Notes: a model not told the origin generated them from the sequence alone. Counted from the stretch's first letter, positions 8,071 to 18,027 are shown. The stretch is DNA of 64,000 nucleotides from Mycobacteroides salmoniphilum (GCF_004924335.1 NZ_CP024633.1:2046001-2110000), one strand, 5' to 3'. Program-made: numbers and translations.

Positions 8071-9267
8071 ATGTTGCGGATCGGCCTGACCGGAGGAATC
8101 GGCGCGGGGAAGTCCACGGTGTCACGGACGCTCGCGGAATGCGGTGCGTTCATCGTGGACAGCGACGTCATCGCGCGTGAAGTGGTCGAACCGGGAACTC
8201 CCGGCCTCGCAGCGCTCGTCGAGGCCTTCGGTGAATCGATTCTGCGGCCCGACGGCGCCCTGGATCGCCCGGCGTTGGCCGCCATCGCATTCCAGGACGA
8301 CACGCACCGCGCCACTCTCAATGGGATTGTGCATCCGCTTGTCGGAGCCCGCCGAGCCGAACTGATGGCCTCCGCGGGTGAGGATGCCGTTGTGGTGGAG
8401 GACATTCCGTTGCTCACCGAGAACTCGTTGGCGCCCTTCTATCACCTGGTGCTGGTGGTGCACGCAGAAATCGAGACACGGGTGGCACGACTCATCGCGC
8501 ATCGGGGCATGGACGAACAGGACGCCCGCGCACGTGTCGCCGCGCAGGCCAGCGATGAACAACGCCGGGCGATTGCCGATGTATGGCTGGATAACTCAGG
8601 CGACACCGAAGCACTCGCGCAGACAGTTCGGGATCTCTGGTCTACGCGGTTGTTGCCCTATGCGCACAACCTGCGCACAGGGCAACGCGCCCAGTGGGCA
8701 CCCGTGCTGGTGCCCGCCGATCCCACCTGGCCGGCACAAGCACAGCGCGTAGTAAACCGGATCGCGGTGGCGTGCGGGTCGAAGGCGCTGCGGATCGACC
8801 ACATCGGCTCCACCGCGGTACCCGGGCTCGATGCCAAGGACGTGATCGATATCCAGGTAACCGTCGAGTCACTGGAGGTGGCAGATGCCCTGGCCGAACC
8901 GCTGGCCAGGATCGGACTACCCCCGATCGCAGGCATCACGTCAGATGACCCGCATGACGCCGACAAAGCCAAATGGGGCAAGCGAATTCATGCCTCCGGC
9001 GATCCAGGGCGCGCGGTGCTGGCGCATGTGCGCGTCGACGGGTGGCCAGGTCAGCGGTTCGCTCTGGTCTTCAGGGATTGGCTGCGTTCCGATCAGCTGG
9101 CGCGAGCCGAGTACCTTGCCGTAAAACACACGGCCGAGCGCCAGGCCGCCGCGTCGGGCGGCGATCCTGCCACCTATGTGGATGCCAAAGAACCCTGGTT
9201 TGCGCAGGCGTATCCGCGCGCGCTGGCGTGGGCCGACGAGACCGGATGGACGCTCTCGACGCGCTGA
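8071..9267 (+). CDS. coaE: Dephospho-CoA kinase fused to a GrpB-like domain
   Basis: A 398-residue two-domain protein. Residues 1-200 are dephospho-CoA kinase, the last step of CoA synthesis, with P-loop GGIGAGKST at residues 8-16 and the substrate-binding [13 protein letters not shown] following. Residues from about 210 to the end are a GrpB/UPF0157 domain of the nucleotidyltransferase superfamily ([24 protein letters not shown]). The same fusion exists in M. tuberculosis CoaE (Rv1631), where the extra domain has been linked to folding or regulation of the kinase. It starts 20 bases after the erm remnant and ends 2 bases before the stop of the convergent TetR gene. Confidence 0.95.
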   Translation: MLRIGLTGGIGAGKSTVSRTLAECGAFIVDSDVIAREVVEPGTPGLAALVEAFGESILRPDGALDRPALAAIAFQDDTHRATLNGIVHPLVGARRAELMASAGEDAVVVEDIPLLTENSLAPFYHLVLVVHAEIETRVARLIAHRGMDEQDARARVAAQASDEQRRAIADVWLDNSGDTEALAQTVRDLWSTRLLPYAHNLRTGQRAQWAPVLVPADPTWPAQAQRVVNRIAVACGSKALRIDHIGSTAVPGLDAKDVIDIQVTVESLEVADALAEPLARIGLPPIAGITSDDPHDADKAKWGKRIHASGDPGRAVLAHVRVDGWPGQRFALVFRDWLRSDQLARAEYLAVKHTAERQAAASGGDPATYVDAKEPWFAQAYPRALAWADETGWTLSTR

Positions 9268-9269
9268 AC

Positions 9270-9935
9270 TCAGTGCGTCTTGGCGACGATGCCGACGCAG
9301 GTTGCCGTCAACAGCCTTGTCAGTGCCGGCTCGAAGTCGAGACTCCAGTCCGGCGGGACACCCGGTTCATTCTGATAGTCATGGTCAAGCCCTTCGGGTG
9401 GGTGTGCGACCTGCCACAGCATGGCGGCCAGCGAGAACGCTGCGACCAGGATGTCCAGTGAACCCTTGCGCCCGATCTCGGGGAGCGTGTGTTCGATCGA
9501 TTCGGCAATCGCCATTACGGCGGCATTGCTGATCTGCTTGACCTCAGCGACGCGCTCGACATCGACCTCGTGTTCTAGGTGAAGATGCTGGTTCGCGAGG
9601 AGATCGCAAAACAGCGGATCTTCGACGAGCCCGTGCACGAGAGCCTCGGCCACGCGAGCGGGGGAGCCGGGGTCGGGCGTCGCCAGCGCGGCGCATACCG
9701 TGTCCGACCAGCGGGTCCAACCCTCCGCGGCCAGGTGCAGCAACACTTCCTTGTGCGAGCTGAAGTAGCGCCGAACCGCGGAGTAGTGCACCCCGGCGCG
9801 ATTGGCGACGGCAGTCAGCGTCACCGAGGTGACACCCGATTCCACAGCGAGCGACCGTGCGGCTTCCACGATCGCTGCCGCCCGCTGACGCTTCTTTTCG
9901 TCGGTGCGGGCGCGTTGGAATGTCAGTTGCGCCAC
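9270..9935 (-). CDS. TetR-family repressor adjacent to mmpS-mmpL
   Basis: A 221-residue regulator with an N-terminal TetR helix-turn-helix (TLTAVANRAGVHYSAVRRYF, near residues 40-60) and a ligand-binding C-terminal domain. GTG 9935 is preferred over the in-frame GTG 9953 because TAACGCAC at 9946-9953, a half-site of the proposed operator, would otherwise lie in the coding region. It is divergent from the first mmpS-mmpL operon. From memory the arrangement matches M. abscessus MAB_2299c, whose loss derepresses MAB_2300-2301 and gives clofazimine/bedaquiline cross-resistance. Autoregulation is likely because the operator lies between the divergent genes. Confidence 0.9.
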   Translation of the reverse strand: MAQLTFQRARTDEKKRQRAAAIVEAARSLAVESGVTSVTLTAVANRAGVHYSAVRRYFSSHKEVLLHLAAEGWTRWSDTVCAALATPDPGSPARVAEALVHGLVEDPLFCDLLANQHLHLEHEVDVERVAEVKQISNAAVMAIAESIEHTLPEIGRKGSLDILVAAFSLAAMLWQVAHPPEGLDHDYQNEPGVPPDWSLDFEPALTRLLTATCVGIVAKTH

Positions 9936-9945
9936 GTGCCGAGGA

Positions 9946-10003
9946 TAACGCACGGTGTGTGATTTGCGAGGCAGCGAACCACCCGGTAGCGTGCGTTACG
10001 CAC
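9946..10003. promoter_or_regulatory. Proposed TetR operator in the tetR-mmpS intergenic region
   Basis: GTGCGTTACGCAC at 9991-10003 is a perfect inverted repeat around one central base. The half-site TAACGCAC recurs at 9946-9953, and ATGCGTTAA lies just downstream near 10009-10017. Repeated GCGTTA half-sites between divergent genes, one of them encoding a TetR protein, suggest cooperative binding that blocks both promoters. Binding is inferred. Confidence 0.65.
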
Positions 10004-10260
10004 GTCGTATGCGTTAAAGATCCTGATGAACGCGCTGGAAGGGAGCCGACTGTTCCGCACTTAGGCATGGTTTACTTCGAGAAACGTCTGGGTGCGCGCA
10101 CCTAGACATCGCAGGCTCGAAGCAGCCATCACGCGGCGATTGCTGCACCGCCCTCGTCATTGGGGTGGATGGGTGCGGGTATCCGATCAGTAGTTGCGTC
10201 AGGTTCGGGCCAGTAGGTGGCGTCACCTTGCGAAACGCCAACGGGTGAAGGGGTTTTACG
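10004..10260 (+). other. Long untranslated leader of the first mmpS-mmpL operon
   Basis: About 250 bases between the proposed operator and mmpS. A -10-like TTAAAG lies near 10013-10018 just after the operator, so most of this stretch would be transcribed. Short inverted repeats occur (for example GTGCGCGCAC near 10091-10100) but no intrinsic terminator is evident. AAGGGG at 10248-10253 is the ribosome-binding site for mmpS. No convincing ORF is present. Confidence 0.4.
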
Positions 10261-10695
10261 ATTCTCAGCGCATTGAAGCGGGCTTGGATCCCGGTGGTGA
10301 TGGTGCTCGTCCTTGCCATCGCAGGCTTCGCGGTATGGCGGATTCGCGGCATTTTCGGCTCTCATCAGCTGCCCACCTACGCCGGCAGCATGACCGACGA
10401 CAAAAACAACTCCAAGCCCAAGCATGTGGTCTACGAGATCTACGGCCCGCCCGGAACCATCGCGGACATCAACTACATCGACAAAGAGGGCGAACCGCAT
10501 CAGATCAATGGCGCGGTCTTGCCGTGGTCGATTGAGATCGTCACGACGGCACCGTCGATGACGGGAAACATCCTGGCTCAAACCCGTAATGCCGATGGGC
10601 TGGGCTGCCGCATCACGGCCAATGACGAGAAAAAAGATGAAAGGTATACCAACGAGGTGAGCGCCTACGTCTACTGCTTTGTGAAGTCCGCATGA
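10261..10695 (+). CDS. mmpS: MmpS-family membrane protein (first copy)
   Basis: About 144 residues: one N-terminal transmembrane helix ([18 protein letters not shown]), then a periplasmic beta domain with the MmpS signatures [17 protein letters not shown] and LPWSIEI and a C-terminal YCFVKSA. MmpS proteins are accessory subunits of MmpL transporters. No ATG or GTG is available: an in-frame TGA lies at 10246-10248, leaving ACG, ATT 10261 or TTG 10273. ATT is preferred because AAGGGG ends 7 bases before it and the residue aligns with Met1 of M. tuberculosis MmpS5 (recalled); the TTG would be 19 bases from the ribosome-binding site. The stop overlaps the mmpL start (ATGA). Confidence 0.9.
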   Translation: MLSALKRAWIPVVMVLVLAIAGFAVWRIRGIFGSHQLPTYAGSMTDDKNNSKPKHVVYEIYGPPGTIADINYIDKEGEPHQINGAVLPWSIEIVTTAPSMTGNILAQTRNADGLGCRITANDEKKDERYTNEVSAYVYCFVKSA

Positions 10696-13646
10696 GCGGG
10701 GCACACGGCGGAGGCGAGCCCACCTTCATCGCCAAATGGATCCGGCGCCTGTCGATCCCCATCGTCATCGGCTGGCTGGCCATCGTCTTTGCCTTGAACA
10801 CCTTTGTTCCGCAGCTGGAGCAGGTGGGCAAGGAGCACACCGTGTCACTCAGCCCGCAGAGCGCGCCTGCGATGCAGGCGATGAAGAACATGGGCAAGAT
10901 GTTCAAGGAGTCCGACTCCGACAGCGTCGTCATGGTGGTGCTCGAAGGGCAGGAGCGGCTCGGCCCCGGCTCGCACAAGTTCTACGACGAGATGGTGACG
11001 CGGCTGCGGGCCGACACCAAGCATGTTCAGCACGTCCAGGACTTCTGGGGCGATCCGCTCACCGAGGCCGGTGCGCAAAGCACCGACGGCAAGGCCACCT
11101 ACGTGCAGGTGAACCTCGCCGGAAACATGGGCGAGACTCTCTCCAACGAGTCCACCGAGGCCGCCCGCAACATCGTCAAACAGCTCGAATCGGAGTGGAC
11201 CAAGGACGGCGCCAAGCTTCCCGACGGGCTCACGGTGTACGTCACCGGCCCTGGCGCCCTGCAGACGGATATGAACCACGCCGGTGACGGCAGCCTCAAG
11301 CTCATCACGGGGCTCACCTTCCTGGTCATCGTGGTGATGCTGCTGTTCTTCTACCGGTCGATCTTCACCGTGATCATGGTGTTCATGCTGGTGGGCATTC
11401 AGCTCTCCGCTGCTCGGGGAGTCATCGCCTTCTTGGGCAATACCGAGATCATCGGTCTGTCTACATTCGCGGTGAACCTGCTTGTGATGCTCTCCATCGC
11501 GGCCGGAACCGACTACGCCATCTTCTTGATCGGGCGTTATCAGGAAGCCCGAGCCATGGGCGCTGATAAAGAGTCCGCGTACTACGAGATGTTCCATGGC
11601 ACGGCACACGTCATCCTGGGCTCGGGTCTGACCATCGCCGGTGCCATGTACTGCCTGAGCTTCACGCGCATGCCGTACTTCCAGACCCTGGGTGTGCCAT
11701 GCTCGGTCGGCCTGCTCGTGGGTGTGCTGGTATCCCTCACCCTGGGACCGGCACTGATCACCATCGGAAGCCGCTTCGGACTGTTCGAACCCAAGCGCGC
11801 CATGCGAATTCGCGCCTGGCGCAAGATCGGAACCACGATCGTGCGCTGGCCCGGGCCCGTCCTCGCGGCCGCGCTGTCCATCGCCATCATCGGTCTGGCC
11901 GCACTGCCCGGATACCGGACCAGCTACGACGACAAGAAGTACATCCCGAAGGAGATCCCCGCCAACGCCGGCTTCCAGGCCGCGGACCGGCACTTCTCAC
12001 AGGCCCGGATGAACCCGGAAATGCTTCTCATCGAGGCCGATCACGATATGCGGAACTCGGCGGATTTCCTCGTCATCGACAAGATCGCCAAGGCCGTGTT
12101 CCGCGTTCCCGGAATCGCTCGTGTGCAAGCGATTACGCGCCCACAGGGCACGCCGATCGAGCACAGCTCCATCCCGTTCCTCATCAGCATGCAGAGTGTG
12201 GGCCAGCTGCAGAACATGAAGCTGATGAAGGACCGCATGGCCGACATGAAGGTCCAAGCCGACAAGATGGGCGAGAACGTCGTCATCATGAAGCGGACCC
12301 TCGCCAACATGACCACGATGGCGGGCATCACGCACTCGCTCGTCGGCGATATGCACACTCTGCAAGGCACCATCCACGAGATGCGCGACAGCATCTCGAA
12401 CTTCGACGACTGGTTCCGCCCTATTCGCAACTACCTGTACTGGGAGAAGCACTGCTTCGACATCCCCATGTGCTGGGCCATGCGCTCGATCTTCGACACC
12501 CTCGACAAGATCGATGAGATGACCGAAACCATGGACGGCATGGTGGTCAACATGGAGCGGATGGATCAGCTGATGCCCAAGATGGTGTCGGACATGTCGG
12601 CAATGGTTCCGATCATGGAAGACATGCAGAAGATGATGCTGACGCAGCACAGCACCATGTCCGGCTTCTACAACCAAATGGACGAGATGAGCCAGAACTC
12701 GACCGCCATGGGTAAGGCGTTCGATGCCGCCAAGAACGACGACTCGTTCTATCTGCCGCCGGAGATTTTCGATAACGCCGACTTCAAGCGTGGTCTGAAG
12801 TCATTCCTATCGCCGGACGGCAAGGCGGTCCGGATGATCATCTCGCATCGCGGCGATCCCGCTACGCCCGAAGGTCTTGCGCACGTTGAGCCGATCAAGC
12901 AAGCCGCGATCGAGGCGGTGAAGGGCACCCCCCTTGAGGACGCCAAGATTGAGCTGGGTGGCACCGCGGCCGTGTTCAAGGACATGTCCGATGGCGCCCG
13001 ATACGACCTGATGATCGCCGGCATCTCCGCGCTGTGCCTGATCTTCCTGATCATGCTGCTCATCACGCGAAGCTTCGTGGCCTCGCTCGTCATCGTGGGT
13101 ACGGTCGCGCTGTCCCTGGGCGCGTCGTTCGGTCTATCGGTCATCATTTGGCAGTACATACTCGGTATCGAGTTGCACTGGCTCGTCATGCAGATGGCCA
13201 TCATCGTGCTGCTCGCTGTGGGCTCCGACTACAACCTGCTACTGGTCTCCCGCCTCAAAGAGGAGCTGCACGGCGGGCTGAAGACCGGCATCATCCGCTC
13301 AATGGGCGGTACCGGCAGTGTGGTGACCTCCGCCGGCCTGGTGTTCGCCTTCACGATGGCCGTGATGGTGGTCAGCGACCTGCGCATCATTGGGCAGGTC
13401 GGAACCACGATTGCGCTGGGTCTGTTGTTCGACACGCTCATCGTGCGTTCGTTCATGACCCCGGCCATCGCGACCATCCTGGGCCGTTGGTTCTGGTGGC
13501 CGCTGAACGTACGCAGCCGGCCGCTGCCACCACCGAGGACTCCGCAGTCACCAGCGACCGTGCCGCCACCTCCTCAACCGGCTCCAGTCGGTTCGGGGCC
13601 GGGGGATGATCCGGTGACCACCGAATTCCCGAGGCCAGCGGTCTAA
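10692..13646 (+). CDS. mmpL: MmpL-family RND transporter (first copy)
   Basis: A 984-residue RND permease of the MmpL4/MmpL5 type. After TM1 comes a porter loop, then a helix bundle carrying the proton-relay pair in [12 protein letters not shown] near residue 270; the second bundle has [11 protein letters not shown] near residue 843. The second extracytoplasmic loop (about 490-690) is methionine-rich and coiled-coil-like, with the conserved cysteine pair [14 protein letters not shown] proline-rich cytosolic tail ends [12 protein letters not shown]. The partner is the overlapping mmpS. Transport of siderophores, lipids or drugs is typical of the family; TetR control suggests drug efflux, as recalled for MAB_2301. 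Confidence 0.95.
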   Translation: MSGAHGGGEPTFIAKWIRRLSIPIVIGWLAIVFALNTFVPQLEQVGKEHTVSLSPQSAPAMQAMKNMGKMFKESDSDSVVMVVLEGQERLGPGSHKFYDEMVTRLRADTKHVQHVQDFWGDPLTEAGAQSTDGKATYVQVNLAGNMGETLSNESTEAARNIVKQLESEWTKDGAKLPDGLTVYVTGPGALQTDMNHAGDGSLKLITGLTFLVIVVMLLFFYRSIFTVIMVFMLVGIQLSAARGVIAFLGNTEIIGLSTFAVNLLVMLSIAAGTDYAIFLIGRYQEARAMGADKESAYYEMFHGTAHVILGSGLTIAGAMYCLSFTRMPYFQTLGVPCSVGLLVGVLVSLTLGPALITIGSRFGLFEPKRAMRIRAWRKIGTTIVRWPGPVLAAALSIAIIGLAALPGYRTSYDDKKYIPKEIPANAGFQAADRHFSQARMNPEMLLIEADHDMRNSADFLVIDKIAKAVFRVPGIARVQAITRPQGTPIEHSSIPFLISMQSVGQLQNMKLMKDRMADMKVQADKMGENVVIMKRTLANMTTMAGITHSLVGDMHTLQGTIHEMRDSISNFDDWFRPIRNYLYWEKHCFDIPMCWAMRSIFDTLDKIDEMTETMDGMVVNMERMDQLMPKMVSDMSAMVPIMEDMQKMMLTQHSTMSGFYNQMDEMSQNSTAMGKAFDAAKNDDSFYLPPEIFDNADFKRGLKSFLSPDGKAVRMIISHRGDPATPEGLAHVEPIKQAAIEAVKGTPLEDAKIELGGTAAVFKDMSDGARYDLMIAGISALCLIFLIMLLITRSFVASLVIVGTVALSLGASFGLSVIIWQYILGIELHWLVMQMAIIVLLAVGSDYNLLLVSRLKEELHGGLKTGIIRSMGGTGSVVTSAGLVFAFTMAVMVVSDLRIIGQVGTTIALGLLFDTLIVRSFMTPAIATILGRWFWWPLNVRSRPLPPPRTPQSPATVPPPPQPAPVGSGPGDDPVTTEFPRPAV

Positions 13647-13672
13647 GCGTTCGGTCGTTCGCTGGCCGGTAC

Positions 13673-13715
13673 GTGACAGCCGTCGATGCGCGGACCGCGC
13701 ATCGACGGGCGTCAC
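13673..13715 (+). terminator. Strong hairpin after the first mmpL
   Basis: A perfect 14-bp inverted repeat (13680-13693 with 13695-13708, core CGTCGATGCGC) is flanked by GTGAC/GTCAC extending the stem. There is no T-run, so it may end transcription inefficiently or protect the 3' end. It lies 26 bases past the mmpL stop. Confidence 0.55.
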
Positions 13716-14475
13716 CAAAGTTAGTGCCGACGCGTGGATAACTCGCGCTGGTGAATGGTTGGATCTCCTGACTTACCGCCGCCACCACCGAGTGGCCGGG
13801 CGTCAAATGCCCCGCCAAATTTGTTTGCTGATGTCATTGCTGCCGATGCTTCGCGACGGCGAGCATCGCGTTGCTAATGGACAAATGTCTCATACTGTGG
13901 CGAAGGACACGCCCGCTGAAATCGGTCGGCCTTAGTCACTCTTACCGGCCGCGACACGAGCAGGGCTCGCGTTCGTTTGGGGCCCGCGAGCGTGCAATGG
14001 ACAGTCCGTCGAAAGATTGCGATGGCAAACAGTGGCTAGGTCCAGTAGCTGGTGCGATTCTCAGGCCAGTCACCAACATGGATGTGCGAGCAGGCTCTTT
14101 CGTAACATTGGCGAAAAGAAGCAGGGAATAGATCCGTGTCACCGGTTGTTGACTTTTCCTTGTAGCTAACTAGGCTGTTTCGAGTACCTAGGGGGCGAAA
14201 TGCGCAAGTTGTGACTGATGACACATGTACAGTTCCCTGACAAACGTATGTAGTATCCCTTACGAATTACTGAGAAAACGGGCATGAGCGGAGCCGAGTG
14301 GGATGAACGGATGTTGTGACCGGACGCCCCAGGCGCTCGCTGACTCCGCAAAAACAACACGGTGTCGTACTGGCTGGTAACTATTTGCGCGCGAATCGCG
14401 GACATGCACAGCCGGACGCGATAGGCAGAGTCGAGTTGTTGGCCCCCGGGCCACACGGGTGAAGGGGATTGGACC
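13716..14475 (+). other. Intergenic region between the two mmpS-mmpL operons
   Basis: About 760 bases without a convincing gene; a frame at 13871-14131 has no recognisable features. The stretch is more AT-rich than its surroundings. It holds a short imperfect hairpin near 13849-13872 (CGATGCTT paired with AGCATCG), a promoter candidate at 14149-14176 and the ribosome-binding AAGGGG at 14462-14467. No regulator gene sits here, unlike at the first operon. Confidence 0.45.
14149..14176 (+). promoter_or_regulatory. Candidate promoter for the second mmpS-mmpL operon
   Basis: TTGACT (14149-14154) and TAGGCT (14171-14176) are 16 bases apart and would give a leader of nearly 300 bases. The GCGTTACGC-type operator of the first operon is not seen here. 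Confidence 0.45.
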
Positions 14476-14904
14476 ATTTTCAAGGTATTGGCGCGGGTAT
14501 GGGTCCCGCTGGTCGTTCTGGTGGTGATCTCGGCCGCCGCATTCGGCGTCTATCGGCTGCACGGCGTGTTCGGCTCGACCAACATCAATCAGGCGATCGG
14601 CATCAAGGATGACTCCAAAAACATCATCCCGAAAGACATCGTCTACGAAATCTTCGGTCCCGCAGGGACAAAGGGCGAGGTCAACTATCTCGATGACCGG
14701 GCCCAGCCACAGCGCGCCCAGTTCACCACACTGCCGTGGACGTTGACCATCACGACGACGATGACTTCTGTCTTCGCCAATGTCGTCGCGATGGGGGATA
14801 GCGATGAAATCGGCTGCCGCATCCTGTCCAACGGCGAAGTAAAGGACGAACAGACTGTGTCCAACCACAACGCCCAAGTCTTCTGCATGGTGAAATCCGC
14901 ATGA
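14476..14904 (+). CDS. mmpS: MmpS-family membrane protein (second copy)
   Basis: About 142 residues, a paralogue of the first MmpS: a transmembrane helix (VWVPLVVLVVISAAAFGVYR), a periplasmic domain with YEIFGPAGTKGEVNYLD and LPWTLTI, and a C-terminal VFCMVKSA. No ATG, GTG or TTG occurs in frame between the stop at 14422-14424 and TTG 14488. ATT 14476 lies 8 bases after AAGGGG and occupies the same aligned position as the ATT start proposed for the first copy. The stop overlaps the mmpL start (ATGA). Confidence 0.9.
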   Translation: MFKVLARVWVPLVVLVVISAAAFGVYRLHGVFGSTNINQAIGIKDDSKNIIPKDIVYEIFGPAGTKGEVNYLDDRAQPQRAQFTTLPWTLTITTTMTSVFANVVAMGDSDEIGCRILSNGEVKDEQTVSNHNAQVFCMVKSA

Positions 14905-17888
14905 GCACACATAGCGCTCCCACGAATGGCGCAACCCAAAAGCCTTCGCGCATAGCGCGGTTCATCCATACGTTCTCGGTGCCGATCATTCTTGCCTGGC
15001 TGGTGTTGACCGTCATCGTCAACGTGGTCGTGCCGCAGCTCGAAGAGGTCGGCAAAGAGCACTCAGTGTCGTTGGCGTCCAAGGACGCACCGTCATATCA
15101 GGCCATCAAGCGCCAAGGTGAGCTGTTCCAGCAGTTCAAGGACGACAGCATGGTCATGGTCTTGCTGGAGAGCGATACCAAGTTCTCCACCGATATGAAC
15201 GACAAGGCGCACACGTTCTACCGCGAGTTGGTCAAACGGCTACGTGGCGATACCAAACATGTGGAATACGCCCAGGACTTCTGGGGTGACCGCATCACCG
15301 CCGGTGGCGCGCAGAGTGTCGACGAAAAATCTGCTTACGTTCAGCTGAATCTCCGTGGGGACCAAGGCACCACGACGGGTAAGGAATCCGTCACGTCGGT
15401 CCAGGACATCGTCGCCAAGCTCATCGACGAGAGCAAGAAAAACGACACCTATCCCGACGGGCTCAAGGTCTTCGTCACCGGGCAGGCCGCCCTGACGATG
15501 GATATGAACGACGCCGGCGACAAGAGCATGCTCAAGATGACGGGTATCACCTTCGTCGTCATTGCCGTGATGCTGCTCCTCATTTACCGGTCCATCACGA
15601 CGGTGCTGCTCATCCTGTTCATGGTGTTCGTCGAACTGGGTGCCGCTCGTGGCGTGGTCGCGATCCTCGGCAATGCCGAAATCATTGGGCTGTCGACATT
15701 CGCGGTGAACCTGCTGACCTCCCTGGCCATCGCGGCCGGGACGGACTATGCGATCTTCCAAATCGGCCGCTATCACGAGCTACGGGCCGAGGGCAGGGAC
15801 CGGCTCGAATCCTTCTACATCATGTATCACAGTGTCTCGCACGTGATCTTGGGTTCGGGTCTCACCATCGCGGGAGCCACGTTCTGCCTGAAATTCACTC
15901 GCCTGCCGTACTTCGAGTCGTTGGGTGTGCCGTGCGCGATCGGCATGCTGGTGGTGGTGGCTGCCTCGCTCACCATCGGCCCCTCGGTGATTCTGATAGC
16001 GACAAAGTTCGGGCTGCTGGAGTCCAAGCGCACCATCAAGAGCCGGGGATGGCGCAAGATCGGCACCGCCATCGTGCGCTGGCCGGGACCGATTTTGGCG
16101 GTCACGATGATCATCGCGATCGTCGGCTTGGGCATCCTGCCGACGTACTCGGTGAACTACAACGACCGGTATTACATCCCGACTGGCCTGCCGTCGATTC
16201 AAGGCTTCCAGGCTTCTGACCGGCACTTCTCGAAGGCGAGAATGAACCCCGACATCCTGATCGTCGAGGCGGACAAGGATCTGCGGACCCCTGCCAACAT
16301 GTTGGTGCTGGACCGGATCGCCAAGAACGTCTTCCGCACCGAGGGCATCAACAAGGTGCAGAGCATGACCCGCCCGATGGGCGCCCCCATCGACCACAGT
16401 TCGGTGCCGTTCCAGGTGAGTATGCAATCGGTATCGATGACCGAGAACATGAATTACCTCAAGAACAGCATGTCGGATATGTTGAAGATGGCGGACGATA
16501 TGGGTTCGATGATCGCCATCATGGAACGCATGTACAGCATTATGAAAGAGCTGGTCGGCGTCACGCACAATATGGCGACTGTGACCACTCCTGACATGAT
16601 CAGTGTCACCAATCAAATGCGGGACAACATCGCCAATTTCGACGATCAATTCCGCCCGCTGCGTAACTATTTCTATTGGGACAAGCACTGCTTCGATATT
16701 CCAATGTGCTGGTCCATGCGCTCGCTATTCGACACCATCGACGGGATCGACAAACTCGCCGAGAGCATGCAGGGATTGCTCAAGGACATCACCAATATGG
16801 ACAGGCTGATGCCACAGATGGTCGAGCAGCTTCCGCCGATGATCGCCATCACCAAGAACATGCGGAACACCATGCTGACCATGTACAGCACGATGAACGG
16901 CATGGTCGGCCAGATGGACCGCATGACCGACACCGCAACGGTGATGGGTCAGGCGTTCGATGAGGCGAAGAATGACGACTTCTTCTACCTGCCGCCGGAA
17001 GCCTTCGATAACGAAGACTTCAAGAAGGGCGTCAAGCTGATGATGTCGCCGGACGGCAAGGCTGCGCAGTTCATCATCACGCACGAGGGCGACTACGCCA
17101 GCAATGAGTCGCTCGCCAACACCGAGGTCGAACTCAAGGCCGCCAAGAACGCCATCAAGGGCACCCCCCTGGACGAGGCCAAGCTCTATCTCGGCGGCAC
17201 CGCACCGACGTATCACGACATCGGCGAGATGGTGAAGTACGACCTGATGATCGCGGTCATCGCGTCGCTGTGCCTGATCTTCGTCATCATGCTGGTCATC
17301 ACGCGAAGCATCGTGGCGGCGTTCACGATCGTCGGGACCATCGCGATATCGCTCGGGGCATCCTTCGGTCTGTCGGTGTTGCTGTGGCAGCACATCCTTG
17401 GGTTGCAGCTGCACTGGTTCGTGCTGCCGTTCACCGTCATCATCTTGTTGGCGGTCGGATCGGACTACAACCTGCTGCTCGTGTCCAGATTCAAGGAAGA
17501 GCTGCATGGTGGGCTGAACACCGCGATCCTTCGGGGTGTGGGTGGATCGGGAAGTGTGGCCACCCAGGCAGGTCTGGTGTTCGCGTTCACCATGGGTTCG
17601 ATGATCACCAGCGATCTGATCGCGATCGGCCAAGCGGGATCGGCGATCTGTCTGGGTCTGCTTTTCGACACCTTCATCATCCGGGCGTTCATGACACCCG
17701 CGATCGCCGCCCTGATGGGTCGGTGGTTCTGGTGGCCCATGAAGGTGAGCAAGTACGCGACGGATCCACCACCGCCTCCCGTGCCGGTCGAGCAGCAGGT
17801 TCCGCCACCGCCGGCTCCGGTTCCGGTCGGTTCGGGTCCCGCACATGATGATCCGGTCACCGCGGAATTCCCGCGACCTGCGATCTGA
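14901..17888 (+). CDS. mmpL: MmpL-family RND transporter (second copy)
   Basis: A 995-residue paralogue of the first MmpL with the same architecture: GTDYAIFQIGRY near residue 280, [12 protein letters not shown] near residue 853, a methionine-rich coiled-coil loop with [13 protein letters not shown], and a proline-rich tail ending DPVTAEFPRPAI. The translations can be aligned by eye along their length, which points to an old tandem duplication that has diverged. The substrate is unknown, and no dedicated regulator is adjacent. A very strong terminator follows. Confidence 0.95.
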   Translation: MSTHSAPTNGATQKPSRIARFIHTFSVPIILAWLVLTVIVNVVVPQLEEVGKEHSVSLASKDAPSYQAIKRQGELFQQFKDDSMVMVLLESDTKFSTDMNDKAHTFYRELVKRLRGDTKHVEYAQDFWGDRITAGGAQSVDEKSAYVQLNLRGDQGTTTGKESVTSVQDIVAKLIDESKKNDTYPDGLKVFVTGQAALTMDMNDAGDKSMLKMTGITFVVIAVMLLLIYRSITTVLLILFMVFVELGAARGVVAILGNAEIIGLSTFAVNLLTSLAIAAGTDYAIFQIGRYHELRAEGRDRLESFYIMYHSVSHVILGSGLTIAGATFCLKFTRLPYFESLGVPCAIGMLVVVAASLTIGPSVILIATKFGLLESKRTIKSRGWRKIGTAIVRWPGPILAVTMIIAIVGLGILPTYSVNYNDRYYIPTGLPSIQGFQASDRHFSKARMNPDILIVEADKDLRTPANMLVLDRIAKNVFRTEGINKVQSMTRPMGAPIDHSSVPFQVSMQSVSMTENMNYLKNSMSDMLKMADDMGSMIAIMERMYSIMKELVGVTHNMATVTTPDMISVTNQMRDNIANFDDQFRPLRNYFYWDKHCFDIPMCWSMRSLFDTIDGIDKLAESMQGLLKDITNMDRLMPQMVEQLPPMIAITKNMRNTMLTMYSTMNGMVGQMDRMTDTATVMGQAFDEAKNDDFFYLPPEAFDNEDFKKGVKLMMSPDGKAAQFIITHEGDYASNESLANTEVELKAAKNAIKGTPLDEAKLYLGGTAPTYHDIGEMVKYDLMIAVIASLCLIFVIMLVITRSIVAAFTIVGTIAISLGASFGLSVLLWQHILGLQLHWFVLPFTVIILLAVGSDYNLLLVSRFKEELHGGLNTAILRGVGGSGSVATQAGLVFAFTMGSMITSDLIAIGQAGSAICLGLLFDTFIIRAFMTPAIAALMGRWFWWPMKVSKYATDPPPPPVPVEQQVPPPPAPVPVGSGPAHDDPVTAEFPRPAI

Positions 17889-17897
17889 CGGCTAGTG

Positions 17898-17945
17898 AAA
17901 GTTCGGCCCCCATGCTCACACAGCATGGGGGCCGAACTTTTTGCA
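17898..17945 (+). terminator. Rho-independent terminator after the second mmpL
   Basis: AAAGTTCGGCCCCCATGCT and its exact complement AGCATGGGGGCCGAACTTT form a 19-bp stem around a 5-base CACAC loop, ending in a T-run (TTTTT). This is one of the strongest hairpins in the window. Confidence 0.93.
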
Positions 17946-17975
17946 GGTGTTTGTGCGGCATTGATATGCGGACAG

Positions 17976-18014
17976 AAAAACGCCCCGCCGGTGTGATCAC
18001 CGCGGGGCGTTTTT
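17976..18014. terminator. Bidirectional terminator between mmpL and the exported-protein gene
   Basis: AAAAACGCCCCGC and GCGGGGCGTTTTT flank an inner CGGTG/CACCG stem, with A- and T-runs on the two sides. It can act on both strands and also serves the convergent minus-strand gene that ends at 18028. Confidence 0.9.
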
Positions 18015-18027
18015 ACTGTGCGCTTGG

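Noticed and set aside
9953..9953. Upstream GTG as the start of the TetR gene
   Set aside because: It would place an operator half-site (9946-9953) inside the coding region. GTG 9935 gives a normal TetR N terminus.
10845..11993. Long open frames antisense to the mmpL genes (also 11997-12677 and 16725-17846)
   Set aside because: His/Asp/Gly/Arg-rich translations typical of antisense frames. The plus-strand genes have complete, conserved motifs.
13871..14131. 86-codon frame between the mmpSL operons
   Set aside because: No ribosome-binding site, no family resemblance and atypical codon usage for this genome.
10261..17888. Recent duplication or assembly artefact of the mmpSL operons
   Set aside because: The two copies differ throughout at DNA level and in intergenic sequence, so this is an old duplication.
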